Assembly (NCBI GenBank): GCA_964567045.1
Contig: CAZMLE010000029.1
Coordinates: 1 to 44,670 of the forward strand
Source: JAFNGF01 sp964567045
GTDB lineage: Bacteria > Planctomycetota > Phycisphaerae > Sedimentisphaerales > Anaerobacaceae
Direction of reading: 5' to 3'
Length of the DNA stretch: 44,670 nt
Of the stretch, positions 17,087 to 25,874 are shown one piece after another; position 1 is the stretch's first letter, and every line of letters starts with the position of its first letter. The notes under the pieces were generated by a model that ran no database searches, was not told the origin of the DNA, and saw only the letters and a program-made list of their open reading frames with translations. The position numbers and the translations under genes were made by a program.

Positions 17087-17482
17087 ATGGCTATGAAGCA
17101 ATCCCATCTGGGAGAACTGGAACTGGAGGTGTTGAAGGTCATCTGGCGGCATCAACCTTGCACTGTTCAGGAAGTGGCCAAAATGCTCGGTGAGCGAAAA
17201 AACTACGCGCGTACGACGGTACTGACAGTTATGCAGCGATTGCATGCGAAAAAATTCTTGAAGCGGCGTAAAGTTGACGGAGTGTTTCAATACTCGCCCA
17301 CCGAGCAACGCAGTAAGGTTATGTCCAGACTTATCGGGCAGTTCCTGGATAGTGTGCTGGATGGATCTGCAGTGCCGTTTGTCACATATCTGACGGAGAC
17401 AAAAGATTTGAGCCGGAAACAGATCGTTGCCTTGCGCCGGATCACACAAGAATTAGAAAGAAAAGAAGGAGAGATAAGATGA
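17087..17482 (+). CDS. BlaI/MecI-family winged-helix repressor
   Basis: 131 residues, the family's normal length. The winged helix at the N-terminus reads L-G-E-L-E-L-E-V-L-K-V-I-W, followed by the recognition helix Y-A-R-T-T-V-L-T-V-M-Q-R-L and a wing K-V-D-G-V-F-Q-Y-S-P. The C-terminal dimerisation/cleavage region ends in a basic helix. BlaI proteins repress target operons until the partner membrane protease triggers their cleavage. Its stop overlaps the next start by four bases (17479-17482), the standard repressor-sensor pairing. No beta-lactamase lies nearby, so antibiotic response is not implied. Confidence 0.92.
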   Translation: MAMKQSHLGELELEVLKVIWRHQPCTVQEVAKMLGERKNYARTTVLTVMQRLHAKKFLKRRKVDGVFQYSPTEQRSKVMSRLIGQFLDSVLDGSAVPFVTYLTETKDLSRKQIVALRRITQELERKEGEIR

Positions 17483-20193
17483 GCTCTTTTTTTGAGGTTG
17501 CCAACCTCTTTGCAAGCCGATGGCTTCCGGGGATGTGGCCGATTATATGGCAAAGCACCGCTTTAGCGGGGATTGTATATTTGCTTACGTTATGCCTGAG
17601 GCGAGCCTCGGCAGCGGTACGCTTCTGGCTCTGGATGCTTGTGCCGCTTCGGCTGCTGGTGATGCCACTTGTAACCATCAGCCTGCCTCTTTTGCCGGCA
17701 GCAACGATGCCGGGCAGTGTGAATATCGAGTCTCTGTCGGCCAAGCCCGTAGTTGCAGGACCTCCCACGATTTCGGTGCCCGAAGCTGCGCCTGTTGCCG
17801 AAGAATCTGGCCAGATAATAACGGTGGCAGAGGCGGACGTGGCTGGTAAGCGTGTTTGGCCGAGCGCCTGGGCATTGCTGATGGTTGTATGGCTGGCCGG
17901 TGTCACGCTATGGTCTATCCGGCTGTTTTTGGGCTGGTGCAGGATAAGGCGTGTGGTGCGCCGTGCGGCTGAAGTCAATGAAGACATAGTCCTATCATCG
18001 GGCAAGAAAGCTGCGGCCATGCTTGGGCTGAGGTGTCTGCCGCGGATTTTGGTTACCGAGGAGAACATCTCGCCGTTTCTTTTTGGCCTCTTACGGCCTG
18101 TTGTGGTTGTTCCAGCCAGGCTCGTCAGTAAGGTTCGTAATGAAGAGCTTTTCGCTGTGTTCGCACATGAGTTTGCGCATCTGCGGCGGCGCGATCCCTT
18201 AATTGGCTGGGTCTTAGCGGTGTGTGAGGCAGTTTATTTCTTTCACCCAGTCTTTCATTTCGTAAAGTGGCGGATTCTATTTGAGCGAGAGAGGGCGTGC
18301 GATGACTGGGTTATCGCCGCCAGCAAGACAAGACGGAGCATTTATGCCCACGCGCTCATCAACGCGGCAGATATTTGTCGCAGCTTCAGTGCCAAGATTG
18401 GTCCGGTCGGGGCAGTAGCCGAGTCGTTCGGTGATTTGAAGAAACGCATTCTGGCGATCGGCTCAAACTTAAAGCCCAAGGCTCGGCTGTCCATGCGGGC
18501 ATTGATTTTGCTTGTGGTCACTGGCGCCGTTTGTGTGCCGGGCATTGTAGTGACAGCCCGCTCAGCGAGCAGACAGACCCCCACCAGCAAGACCGTCGAC
18601 CCGATGACGTCACAACCTGAGGAGGTCAGCGTATCCTCATCCCGCGCCTGGTACATCATGCGGCAATGGAATGCTGGGTCTCTTCTGCTCGGCCTGACCC
18701 AGCGGCTCGGCAAACTGATCAACTCTGCCCAGCCTGATGACCCCGTATGGACAGGGGTAACCAACGGCGGACGGCTGGAGCTCAATATCGCGGTCGAAGG
18801 TGATGTGACTGGCGAGATCTTTGTCGGCTTCTTCAAAGACGCTACATGGTCGGCAGAACCGGTCCAGGTGCGCCGTTTTCGGGCGGCAGGCAAGCACATC
18901 GTCGAGAATCTTCCGCTCGGTAAGTTCCAGATGGGGGCCATGATCGGCAGGCTGCCGGTCGCGGCCGCGCTGGGCGTGCAGCGGATGTGGCCCGAACCCG
19001 TGGAGGTTACCGCTGGAGCGACAAGTACGGCTGACGTCCTGCTGTCCCCTGAGTTTGAGCAATTTGCTCGGGGATGGCACAACCCGGAGTTCTCCAGAGA
19101 CTTCATTGGGGATTGGCAGGACATGGACACCGACAACTTGCTCCAGGGACGGGTCACCGGACCTGGGGGGCGGCCCATTGCTTTTGCTAAAATTGCAATC
19201 CGCGAATATAATCCCGGTGCAAGGGGCATCGCGGCCCCCGACCGCGGCACGAACGAGCAAGGCTATTACAAATACGATGGAATGAGGTGGCCGTATTGGG
19301 TCAGCGCGACCTGGATGGAATCTCTGCCTTCGCTATTTGGCTGCCGCTACCAGGACTCATCTCTCAACCGTGTCCTGGAAGGGCCACAAAAGATCAACTT
19401 TCAGTTTGATTCTTTCCCCACCGGAACCGCGACACTGACGGGGAAAGTAACCGACCAGAATGGCAACCCTGTGCGGGAATTCTTCCTGAATCTGGAGACA
19501 CGGTCCGACTGGGAAGATAAGCGTAAGAATCCTGACGGTAAATACTATAACGTAGTCGGTTATCGCATACCTTTCATCTCGCAAGACGGCGTCTTCAGGT
19601 TGGGTGACCTGCCATCAGGTGTCTTTTTAGTCGGGGCAATCCCATTCAATAGCCTGGTGTACGAATTTGGTCGGCGGCAAGAGGTGAAACTTGAGGCCGG
19701 CAAGACAACCAATGTGAACCTTGAGGTCACCGCAAAGGACATATTCTATGGGCGTGTATTGTTTAGGGACGGCAGCCCTGCGGTCGCAAAGCCTGCTTCC
19801 TGGCCACGGGCCGATATCTTGCTAGTTATGCCCATGCCAGGCGAGGGAATAGCACGCGGGGTCATGAGTCACAGCGTTGCTGACGTTGAAGATGACGGAT
19901 ATTTCGCCGTTCATCTGAGCGAAGCCGAAATTGAGCAGCTTAAGTCGGGAAGGGGTAAGCTTGTTATAAATATTCGCACCGCCCAAGACGGCCCCCGCAA
20001 ATATATGGGCGAATTTCCGTTTGCGCTACTGGCGAAGGATAAGAGCAAAGCCGGCGTGTTGAATATAGCGTACCCACCGGGTGAAAAACCATCGCTGGTG
20101 GACAAGCCACTGGCCAACGATTGCGGCTGGGTAGACTACATCCACTGGACAGGTCTAAGTCCGGCAGACAGACGACTGATAACGGAGGACTGA
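17479..20193 (+). CDS. BlaR1-type M56 membrane metalloprotease with C-terminal regulatory-like domains
   Basis: 904 residues. The N-terminal half is an M56 peptidase: membrane helices at about 20-36, 45-70 and 130-152, then the zinc motif H-E-F-A-H at residues 230-234 followed by L-R-R-R-D and a later E-R-A-C-D-D-W. A fourth helix is at about 343-362. The remaining 530 residues are probably periplasmic and lack a penicillin-binding sensor. They instead contain carboxypeptidase-regulatory-like beta domains (N-L-L-Q-G-R-V-T-G-P-G-G-R-P-I near residue 555 and T-L-T-G-K-V-T-D-Q-N-G-N-P-V near 650). It should cleave or trigger loss of the adjacent repressor when its own ligand is sensed; the ligand is unknown. 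After the stop lies a dispersed ctctgtcttctg-type repeat. Confidence 0.88.
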   Translation: MSSFFEVANLFASRWLPGMWPIIWQSTALAGIVYLLTLCLRRASAAVRFWLWMLVPLRLLVMPLVTISLPLLPAATMPGSVNIESLSAKPVVAGPPTISVPEAAPVAEESGQIITVAEADVAGKRVWPSAWALLMVVWLAGVTLWSIRLFLGWCRIRRVVRRAAEVNEDIVLSSGKKAAAMLGLRCLPRILVTEENISPFLFGLLRPVVVVPARLVSKVRNEELFAVFAHEFAHLRRRDPLIGWVLAVCEAVYFFHPVFHFVKWRILFERERACDDWVIAASKTRRSIYAHALINAADICRSFSAKIGPVGAVAESFGDLKKRILAIGSNLKPKARLSMRALILLVVTGAVCVPGIVVTARSASRQTPTSKTVDPMTSQPEEVSVSSSRAWYIMRQWNAGSLLLGLTQRLGKLINSAQPDDPVWTGVTNGGRLELNIAVEGDVTGEIFVGFFKDATWSAEPVQVRRFRAAGKHIVENLPLGKFQMGAMIGRLPVAAALGVQRMWPEPVEVTAGATSTADVLLSPEFEQFARGWHNPEFSRDFIGDWQDMDTDNLLQGRVTGPGGRPIAFAKIAIREYNPGARGIAAPDRGTNEQGYYKYDGMRWPYWVSATWMESLPSLFGCRYQDSSLNRVLEGPQKINFQFDSFPTGTATLTGKVTDQNGNPVREFFLNLETRSDWEDKRKNPDGKYYNVVGYRIPFISQDGVFRLGDLPSGVFLVGAIPFNSLVYEFGRRQEVKLEAGKTTNVNLEVTAKDIFYGRVLFRDGSPAVAKPASWPRADILLVMPMPGEGIARGVMSHSVADVEDDGYFAVHLSEAEIEQLKSGRGKLVINIRTAQDGPRKYMGEFPFALLAKDKSKAGVLNIAYPPGEKPSLVDKPLANDCGWVDYIHWTGLSPADRRLITED

Positions 20194-20234
20194 TTTCTCC
20201 CCTCTGTTTTCTGTCCTCTGTCTTCTGCCTTCAG

Positions 20235-20541
20235 GTGGAATGGTGGCCCTGACTGATTCAAACGGCACTTGCGTCCAGACCTACGAGTACTCGGTTTTAT
20301 ACGCCTGTGGCGTACTATGGGCACGTGGCGGCCCAGGATCCAAATCATCCCAATCCCTTTATGTTTATACGCCTACGGCGTATTCACTGGCCGGCAATTC
20401 GATATGGAAACCGGCCCGCCACACGAATGGCGGGTAAACCTTTACTACTACCGTGCCCGGTACTATAATCCCTATATAGGTAGGTTTTTACAGACTGATC
20501 TGCGCGGCATTATGCGAACGGGTTCCTGTGTGAAAGATTAA
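20235..20541 (+). pseudogene. RHS-repeat core fragment, frameshifted, copy 1
   Basis: The frame from 20235 reads V-A-L-T-D-S-N-G and T-Y-E-Y-S-V. After a frame change it reads G-R-Q-F-D-M-E-T-G, Y-Y-Y-R-A-R-Y-Y-N-P-Y and G-R-F-L-Q-T-D, the RHS-associated core. Two 19-bp palindromic inserts (20297-20315 and 20366-20384) cause the frameshift and a 24-bp insert (20417-20440) adds eight residues. Removing the two 19-mers restores one frame. The rest of the RHS protein is absent. Confidence 0.8.
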
Positions 20542-20610
20542 AAGGAATGTTGCTCTTTTTAAAATCATATACAAGCTATAAGCCTGTCTACCAATGGGAG
20601 TACACTTATC

Positions 20611-21333
20611 ATGACAAGAAACGTATGTGATAGATTTCGAAGCTCACTCTATTTGATGTTGTCATTACTTCTGTTTATTTCCCTTGCTTCTTGTTATCCT
20701 GAATTCAAAAATCCTATTCCTCCACCACCTGAGCTAAAGGCAGACCCTCAAATATTGGGAACATGGGTCAGAATGTACAAAGTAGATCAATCTGAATACA
20801 AAGAGCAGTTGTCTATTTTTTCACGAAGTAACGGGTGGATTGATGCAGTGTGGATATACGATATTGACAAGAAAGAATCCACAGACGGAGTTAGCTTGCT
20901 TGTTTTCGAAGGCTATAGCGTGTCTGTAAATAAACAGCGATTCTTATGCCTTCGTGTTCGAAAGAGAGATTTCAATTGGACTGGTCAAAAGAATCCTAGC
21001 TGGACCGACGAGGAAGCCGAAGGGCTGCGTTTTACTAAAAATTGGATCATAGCTAATTACGAAGCTCCGACCAATGATGAACTTGTTATAAAGCCTTTCT
21101 CTTCGCGTAGAATCGAAGAGTTTATTGAAAAAGGTAAACTCAAGGGAGAGGTTAAAAAGAAGGGGCTGCTCAGAATGCAAGAACCATCTCTCGACGAAAT
21201 CACTGTTGCATCATGTTCAAATGAGTTAGTCGAGGTCATTTCCCAGCAAGGCGCTGGAGCCTTCATCTGGGATGACCCGAATGATACCTTTCGATACATG
21301 AATATCCTTGTTTTCTCAAGAATCAAACCTTGA
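20611..21333 (+). CDS. Lipoprotein of unknown function, AT-rich
   Basis: 240 residues. It has a basic start, a hydrophobic stretch (about 13-26) and a lipobox L-A-S-C at about residues 25-28, so it is a lipoprotein. The mature protein is charged and shows a G-T-W-V-R-M-Y motif near residue 50, then D-A-V-W-I-Y-D and I-I-A-N-Y-E-A. I do not recognise a family. GGGAG precedes ATG 20611 by 10 nt. Its base composition is clearly more AT-rich than the flanking genes. It sits between two copies of an RHS core, where orphan toxin or immunity genes are often found, so an immunity-type role is possible but unproven. Confidence 0.7.
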   Translation: MTRNVCDRFRSSLYLMLSLLLFISLASCYPEFKNPIPPPPELKADPQILGTWVRMYKVDQSEYKEQLSIFSRSNGWIDAVWIYDIDKKESTDGVSLLVFEGYSVSVNKQRFLCLRVRKRDFNWTGQKNPSWTDEEAEGLRFTKNWIIANYEAPTNDELVIKPFSSRRIEEFIEKGKLKGEVKKKGLLRMQEPSLDEITVASCSNELVEVISQQGAGAFIWDDPNDTFRYMNILVFSRIKP

Positions 21334-21481
21334 GACGTTGATCTGACCCCGAATTATATACCAACTGCGGTTAGAGGATTATCCACGTTTTCTCTGTTGT
21401 ATTGCCGAGGCGAAGGCCGGGCCGTAGCCGGAGTGGTGGCCGCGCGCATACGAGTATACGCGTATACGTGTTTACGCGTAT

Positions 21482-21690
21482 GTACGAGTACTCGGTTTTA
21501 TACGCCTGTGGCGTACTATGGGCATGTGGCGGCTGAGGATCCAAATCATCCCAATCCCTTTATGTTTATACGCCTACGGCGTATTCACCGGCCGGCAATT
21601 CGATATCGAAACCGGCCTTTACTACTACCGTGCCCGGTACTATAATCCGTATCTTGGCCGATTCCTGCAGACAGACCCGGTTGGTCATTC
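21482..21690 (+). pseudogene. RHS-repeat core fragment, frameshifted, copy 2
   Basis: Nearly identical at DNA level to copy 1 across the G-R-Q-F-D-I-E-T-G-L-Y-Y-Y-R-A-R-Y-Y core and G-R-F-L-Q-T-D-P-V-G. It has the same two 19-bp palindromic inserts at the same places (21498-21516 and 21567-21585) but lacks the 24-bp insert of copy 1. It is preceded by a run of gtatacgcgtatac-like palindromes (about 21444-21480). It ends against the converging gene at 21690. Confidence 0.8.
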
Positions 21691-23205
21691 TACCAGATTT
21701 TGGTCCTCTCAGCAGGCTCAGCCAGACCCGCGGCAACGGCTTTTTGGCGAAGTCGTTCACCTGCCGGAAACGGGCTGTGAAAGAATAACACCTGGACCAC
21801 TTTGGGGTAGCGGTTGAGCGCACCCACAGCATTGGCCCATTTTTCAGGGTATTCTTGCCTGAAACTCTGCGCCAAATCGAGGCAGATTGCCGAATATGCC
21901 GCAAAGGCGAGTTCTTGGCCGTCACCTCCATTGATTATGGTCTTTTTGAGTTCAGGTTTCATCTCCTCGCGTAAGCGAGCAACCCCTGCCTCCGCAGGGG
22001 CAAGCTTGTCCCCGCGCAGGCGGGGATCGGCAAGATTTGACAGTGGTAGTATATTGGCCGGCTCTTGTGAGCGTATGCCATAAACGACTCGGCCGCTAAC
22101 GGTCTGTCTTTGGCCCCCCTGCTCTACAATCACCTGCTCAGCAAGGTCAATGATCCGGTCGGCAAAATTAGTGATGGTTTCGTCAGTTGGCATACCATCG
22201 CGCGTCGTGTTACGATAACGATCTACAATAGTCCAGTCCTGCTTCATTATCCAGCGGTAGCCTTTGATGACGCCGACTGTTGTGCCGGCGGTTGCTGCAT
22301 TGTTGTCGGCGTCCCAGCCAAAGTTGAAAGCGGTGGTCAGTGTTCTAATAAGGTCTGCCCCGCCATAAAGTAGAGCAGCGATGGTGGAGGCGGTATTGAG
22401 CTCATACCCATTTCTGTCGCGCATGTCCCCGTTATGGCGACTATACTTTTCTTTCACGAGCAGGCGAGTCGTGCGCCAATCTTCAGGATGCAGTCGATGC
22501 CAGCTACGAACATCGTTGACAATTTCGCGGGTAGCGCAGTTGCGGTCGATCGCCTTTAGGCCGGCATCGAGAATCATATCAATATCATCTGCCATAAAGG
22601 CTGTTGCTATCATGGTGGTGAATAACTGTGTCGTTTGGGCAGGCTCAGCATCTATGCTGACGCGAGTGTAGTTCAGGCCGATTCTCGCTGCGGTCTGGGG
22701 CATACAGGGCGCCAAAAGACCAAAGCACTCGCAGACAAATTGACCCGAGATATTGAAATCCGCCCATGGGTTGAACGCGATGCTGCCGGTTAGTGGAGGT
22801 TCAAAGCCGATATCCATCAGCTGGCGTGCGTATTGATTGGAGCACCAGATCCGCTTGTTAATGTGTTCTTTCCACAATCGCACAATAAGGTCGGGCGAAA
22901 GCATAATTGCGTTGTGCCGCTGCATCGCAATGATATAGACCCATTCCAGGTCTGTGTAGTCGTCGGTCTGAGCTCCTTCGGGCAGAGCTGGCGTGTATTT
23001 CTGGACATTTCCAGGCTCATTGATGTATTTCATCTCATGCTCAAGGCCATTCAGACGGAGGACCGAGGACGGAGAACGGAGGACGGATTGCTGTCGTCTG
23101 TCCTCTGTCTTCTGTCTTCAGATCCTGCTGGCTGGCAGGACTTTTGGCCGCGGGACCAAGAGCCACAAGCGTCAGCGTAATTATGATCAGCTTTCTGGTC
23201 ACCAT
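21690..23205 (-). pseudogene. Exported ADP-ribosylglycohydrolase-family protein, disrupted by dispersed repeats
   Basis: The signal-peptide end starts at ATG 23205 (M-V-T-R-K-L-I-I-I-T-L-T-L), with GGGA 7 nt upstream. It is cut after about 29 residues by a ctgaagacagaagacagag-type repeat (about 23045-23125), after which the frame shifts. The body is open as 447 residues from 23033. It has A-Q-T-D-D-Y-T-D-L-E-W and F-N-F-G-W-D-A-D-N-N-A-A-T-A-G-T, the metal-binding signature of the ADP-ribosylglycohydrolase superfamily. A second repeat adds an in-frame Arg/Ala-rich insert near residue 335. The substrate is unknown. The body could still be translated from M 23033, but without export signal and with part of the N-terminal region missing. 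Confidence 0.7.
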
Positions 23206-23314
23206 ATATTGTTCCCATATTGAGGCGGATTCTTCTGTATAATTTTTGACCACACGGTATGATTCTATAGATTCAAATTCTTTATGCAAGTTCGTGATGG
23301 GCAAAGGTTAGCTT

Positions 23315-25552
23315 GTGCATGTAAAAGCGGTTCTGTATTTGACGCTTATCGCTGTTGCCGGCTTGACTATCCGACTTGACCTCTTTGCCTCCAGTGATGC
23401 GCAACAGAATATGCTGAATCCGCGCGGCAAAATTCACATCCCCATCGGTATTGCCAACAGCCTCGATACGCTAAAGACGTTCGTTGAAGCTGAAGGCAGT
23501 TTTTCGCCCGGCTTTGGAAGCTATGGTGTCTACTTCTGGATTTTCGACAAGAACGCAGGCAGGCTTTTCGCACCGACGATGGACAACGTAAAGTGCGACC
23601 ACGGTTTATCCGATGGCCGTTATCTTATTCCCTGGTCCGAATGGTGGGCAGGCGATGTCGCAGTCAGAACCGAACTCTGCCAGGTCAGACGCACTTGCCC
23701 GATGGGCGACCTTTTTATTGTTGGTTCCCGCGTAGGCCTGAACAACACAAGTGACAAAGTGCGAGATGTTGCTCTCTATGTTGCCCTGCGTCCGGTGGGG
23801 CCTGCTGGGTTCGCTGTCAAAAAACTGTCCGTAAGCCAAGAGGGTGATGCCCTGTTGGTGGAGGATCATCCGGCAATCGCGGCAACACAGAAACCATCAG
23901 CGGCTGGAGTTCTGTCGAGCGGCACAATCGGCGAGCTTGCCTTACAGGGCAAGATGCCGAAAGACAAATCTGCTGTCTCCGAAGAAGGTAATTGTTCCGG
24001 CGCACTGCGGTACGACCTGACCTTGCCGGCTGGGGGCAGTGAAAGATTAGAGTTCGTTTGTCCGGTCTTGCCCGGGCGCCGAGCGGCAGCACATCAGTGG
24101 GATGGCATAAGCGAATGGGCACAATTCGATCTGGCTAAGCTGAACCCCTCCTCTGGCGGACTGCTCCAGCCTGACCCAGGCCCACAATATTACCGTAAAA
24201 TCAGTGTCACGTCTCTCTTGGCGCAGGCGAAGGGCTATTGGAGGCGGATAGTTGACCGAGTAAAGCTTGACCTTCCCGATAGCCGCTGGGAGGAGACATT
24301 TGCTGCCATAATCGGTCACGCGGCGATGGAAATGAACGAAGGTGCGCCGGATGTTGCCGCTGTAAACTACAACGTATTTAACCGAGACGGCGTGTACGTG
24401 GCAAATATCTTTCAGAAGTCCGGCAACGCGGACCTGGCTGCTGAGGCGATCGACTACTTTACCAGGCATCCTTTCAATGGTCGCTCATATCCAGAGGCGG
24501 ACAATCCTGGTCAGATTCTCTGGGCGATGGGTCAGCAGTGGCAGATAACTTCCGATAAGCGGTGGGCCGAGCAAATATATCCCGCAGCTCGCAAAATTGC
24601 CGAGATGATCGAGTATTACCGAACAACACAAGGGCCTCACTGGGTGCAAGTGGACGCCCTGGATTTCGGAAACCAGTTAGGCGAAGAAAAACGCAGAGAA
24701 TTGAAGCCCGGCCGCTGTGACGGCTACCATCCGGAATACACCGATGCCTTCGATATTGCAGGCTTGCACGGCGCCAGCCTGCTTGCCGAGGCGATTGGTG
24801 CATCCGAAGAAGAAGCAGCCAGATGGAGAACATTGGCAAATCGTCTGCTCCAGATGTACGACAACAGGTTCGGCAATAGTTTGGCAAAAGACTATGGCAG
24901 CTATTCCGTCTTGTGGCCCTGTCGGCTGTATCCCTTAGACAGCGGCAAGGGCCGTGAGCAATTCAAAGGCAATGGAGAGCAAAAACCCGGAGGCTGGCGA
25001 TATTTTCCACTGGCCAAAGCCCATCAGGGGCTTTTGGCTGGCAACAGACAGGCTGGTTACGCCACATTGCAGTTACATCTCGACCATCAGCAGATGCGCG
25101 GTTGGTATGCCTTTGATGAAGGCGGCAAAAGCGGCTCCGGCGGCTGGGGGCGCGTGCGCACCACCTGGGATGGCGACGTGGCTATGCCCCACGGCTGGGC
25201 GGTCGCTGAGTTCTGGCTATTGATGCGCGACTGCCTGGTATATGAGAACGACCGGCAACTGGTACTGCTTTCGGGCATCCCGCCGGCATGGTTCACCCAC
25301 GAAGACGGTATTATGATCGAGAATTTGCCGACGTACTTCGGCAATCTAAGTCTGCAATGGAATCCTATCGCAGGAGGTGCGATAATGACATTACCTGGCC
25401 AAGCCAAACCTCCGGAAGGTTTTCTGTTGCGACTGCCGCTTTCGTTGAATCCAACGCTAACTGTAAACGGTAAAACTGTTTCCCCAGTGACTGCTTGTGA
25501 ATTCGTCTTGACGCCCGCGACAAAACAGGTACATATCAGATTTGGTGGATGA
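23315..25552 (+). CDS. Exported six-hairpin glycosidase-like protein
   Basis: 745 residues. There is a signal peptide at about 1-28, then an N-terminal beta-sandwich to about 300 with S-P-G-F-G-S-Y-G-V. A helical barrel-like region follows (about 305-640): W-E-E-T-F-A-A-I-I-G-H-A-A, N-Y-N-V-F-N-R-D-G-V-Y, then Y-P-E-Y-T-D-A-F-D-I-A-type sequence. A C-terminal beta domain ends the protein. This layout is that of (alpha/alpha)6 six-hairpin glycosidases acting on plant or algal polysaccharides; the precise GH family and substrate I cannot assign. The start is GTG 23315 with AAAGG about 8 nt upstream. It faces the disrupted glycohydrolase in divergent orientation and precedes a GntP permease. Confidence 0.7.
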   Translation: MHVKAVLYLTLIAVAGLTIRLDLFASSDAQQNMLNPRGKIHIPIGIANSLDTLKTFVEAEGSFSPGFGSYGVYFWIFDKNAGRLFAPTMDNVKCDHGLSDGRYLIPWSEWWAGDVAVRTELCQVRRTCPMGDLFIVGSRVGLNNTSDKVRDVALYVALRPVGPAGFAVKKLSVSQEGDALLVEDHPAIAATQKPSAAGVLSSGTIGELALQGKMPKDKSAVSEEGNCSGALRYDLTLPAGGSERLEFVCPVLPGRRAAAHQWDGISEWAQFDLAKLNPSSGGLLQPDPGPQYYRKISVTSLLAQAKGYWRRIVDRVKLDLPDSRWEETFAAIIGHAAMEMNEGAPDVAAVNYNVFNRDGVYVANIFQKSGNADLAAEAIDYFTRHPFNGRSYPEADNPGQILWAMGQQWQITSDKRWAEQIYPAARKIAEMIEYYRTTQGPHWVQVDALDFGNQLGEEKRRELKPGRCDGYHPEYTDAFDIAGLHGASLLAEAIGASEEEAARWRTLANRLLQMYDNRFGNSLAKDYGSYSVLWPCRLYPLDSGKGREQFKGNGEQKPGGWRYFPLAKAHQGLLAGNRQAGYATLQLHLDHQQMRGWYAFDEGGKSGSGGWGRVRTTWDGDVAMPHGWAVAEFWLLMRDCLVYENDRQLVLLSGIPPAWFTHEDGIMIENLPTYFGNLSLQWNPIAGGAIMTLPGQAKPPEGFLLRLPLSLNPTLTVNGKTVSPVTACEFVLTPATKQVHIRFGG

Positions 25553-25874
25553 GATTTAGGCGTAATCAAGTGCCTAAAATTCGGAGTGACTAAAGTGCCT
25601 AAAATTGCCTCACTTTAGACACTTTAGCTCACTTTAGACACTTTGCAGGGGAAGGTTAACGAAAAAAGAGCCAGATTTCGTGTTTTCTGCGTGCGTGGGA
25701 AATAGTTTTATGCCCGGGCGGCGATCGTCGCTCGTCGCTCGGGTCACGGGCGACGGGTCACGGGCCACGGGCGACAGGGTGTGCTGCCCAACGGCCCTGT
25801 GGACAGTGGCACGGGCTTTCAGCCCGTGAAAACACGGCCAGGATGGCCGTGCCACCAAAGAAAGGAAATCGCGT
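25553..25874. other. Intergenic region filled with dispersed repeats
   Basis: Three repeat types are stacked here. Complementary and repeated ctaaagtgcctaaaa / cactttagacactttag units lie at about 25565-25646. A run of cgtcgctcgtcgctcgggtcacgg-like repeats lies at about 25720-25775. The cloverleaf-like element at 25806-25855 is listed separately. The permease gene starts immediately after. No gene seen. Confidence 0.7.
25806..25855. repeat. Two-hairpin palindromic element with closing stem
   Basis: The outer arms gtggcac (25806-25812) and gtgccac (25849-25855) pair. Between them cacgggct/agcccgtg and cacggcc/ggccgtg each form a hairpin. It ends 19 bp before the GntP start codon and leaves the AAAGGAAA ribosome site intact. 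The form is typical of mobile palindromic (MITE/REP-like) repeats. Confidence 0.75.

Noticed and set aside
17204..17217. Third operator-like actacgcgcgtac inside the BlaI-family gene
   Set aside because: It is only a partial palindrome and is explained by the codons for the recognition helix N-Y-A-R-T.
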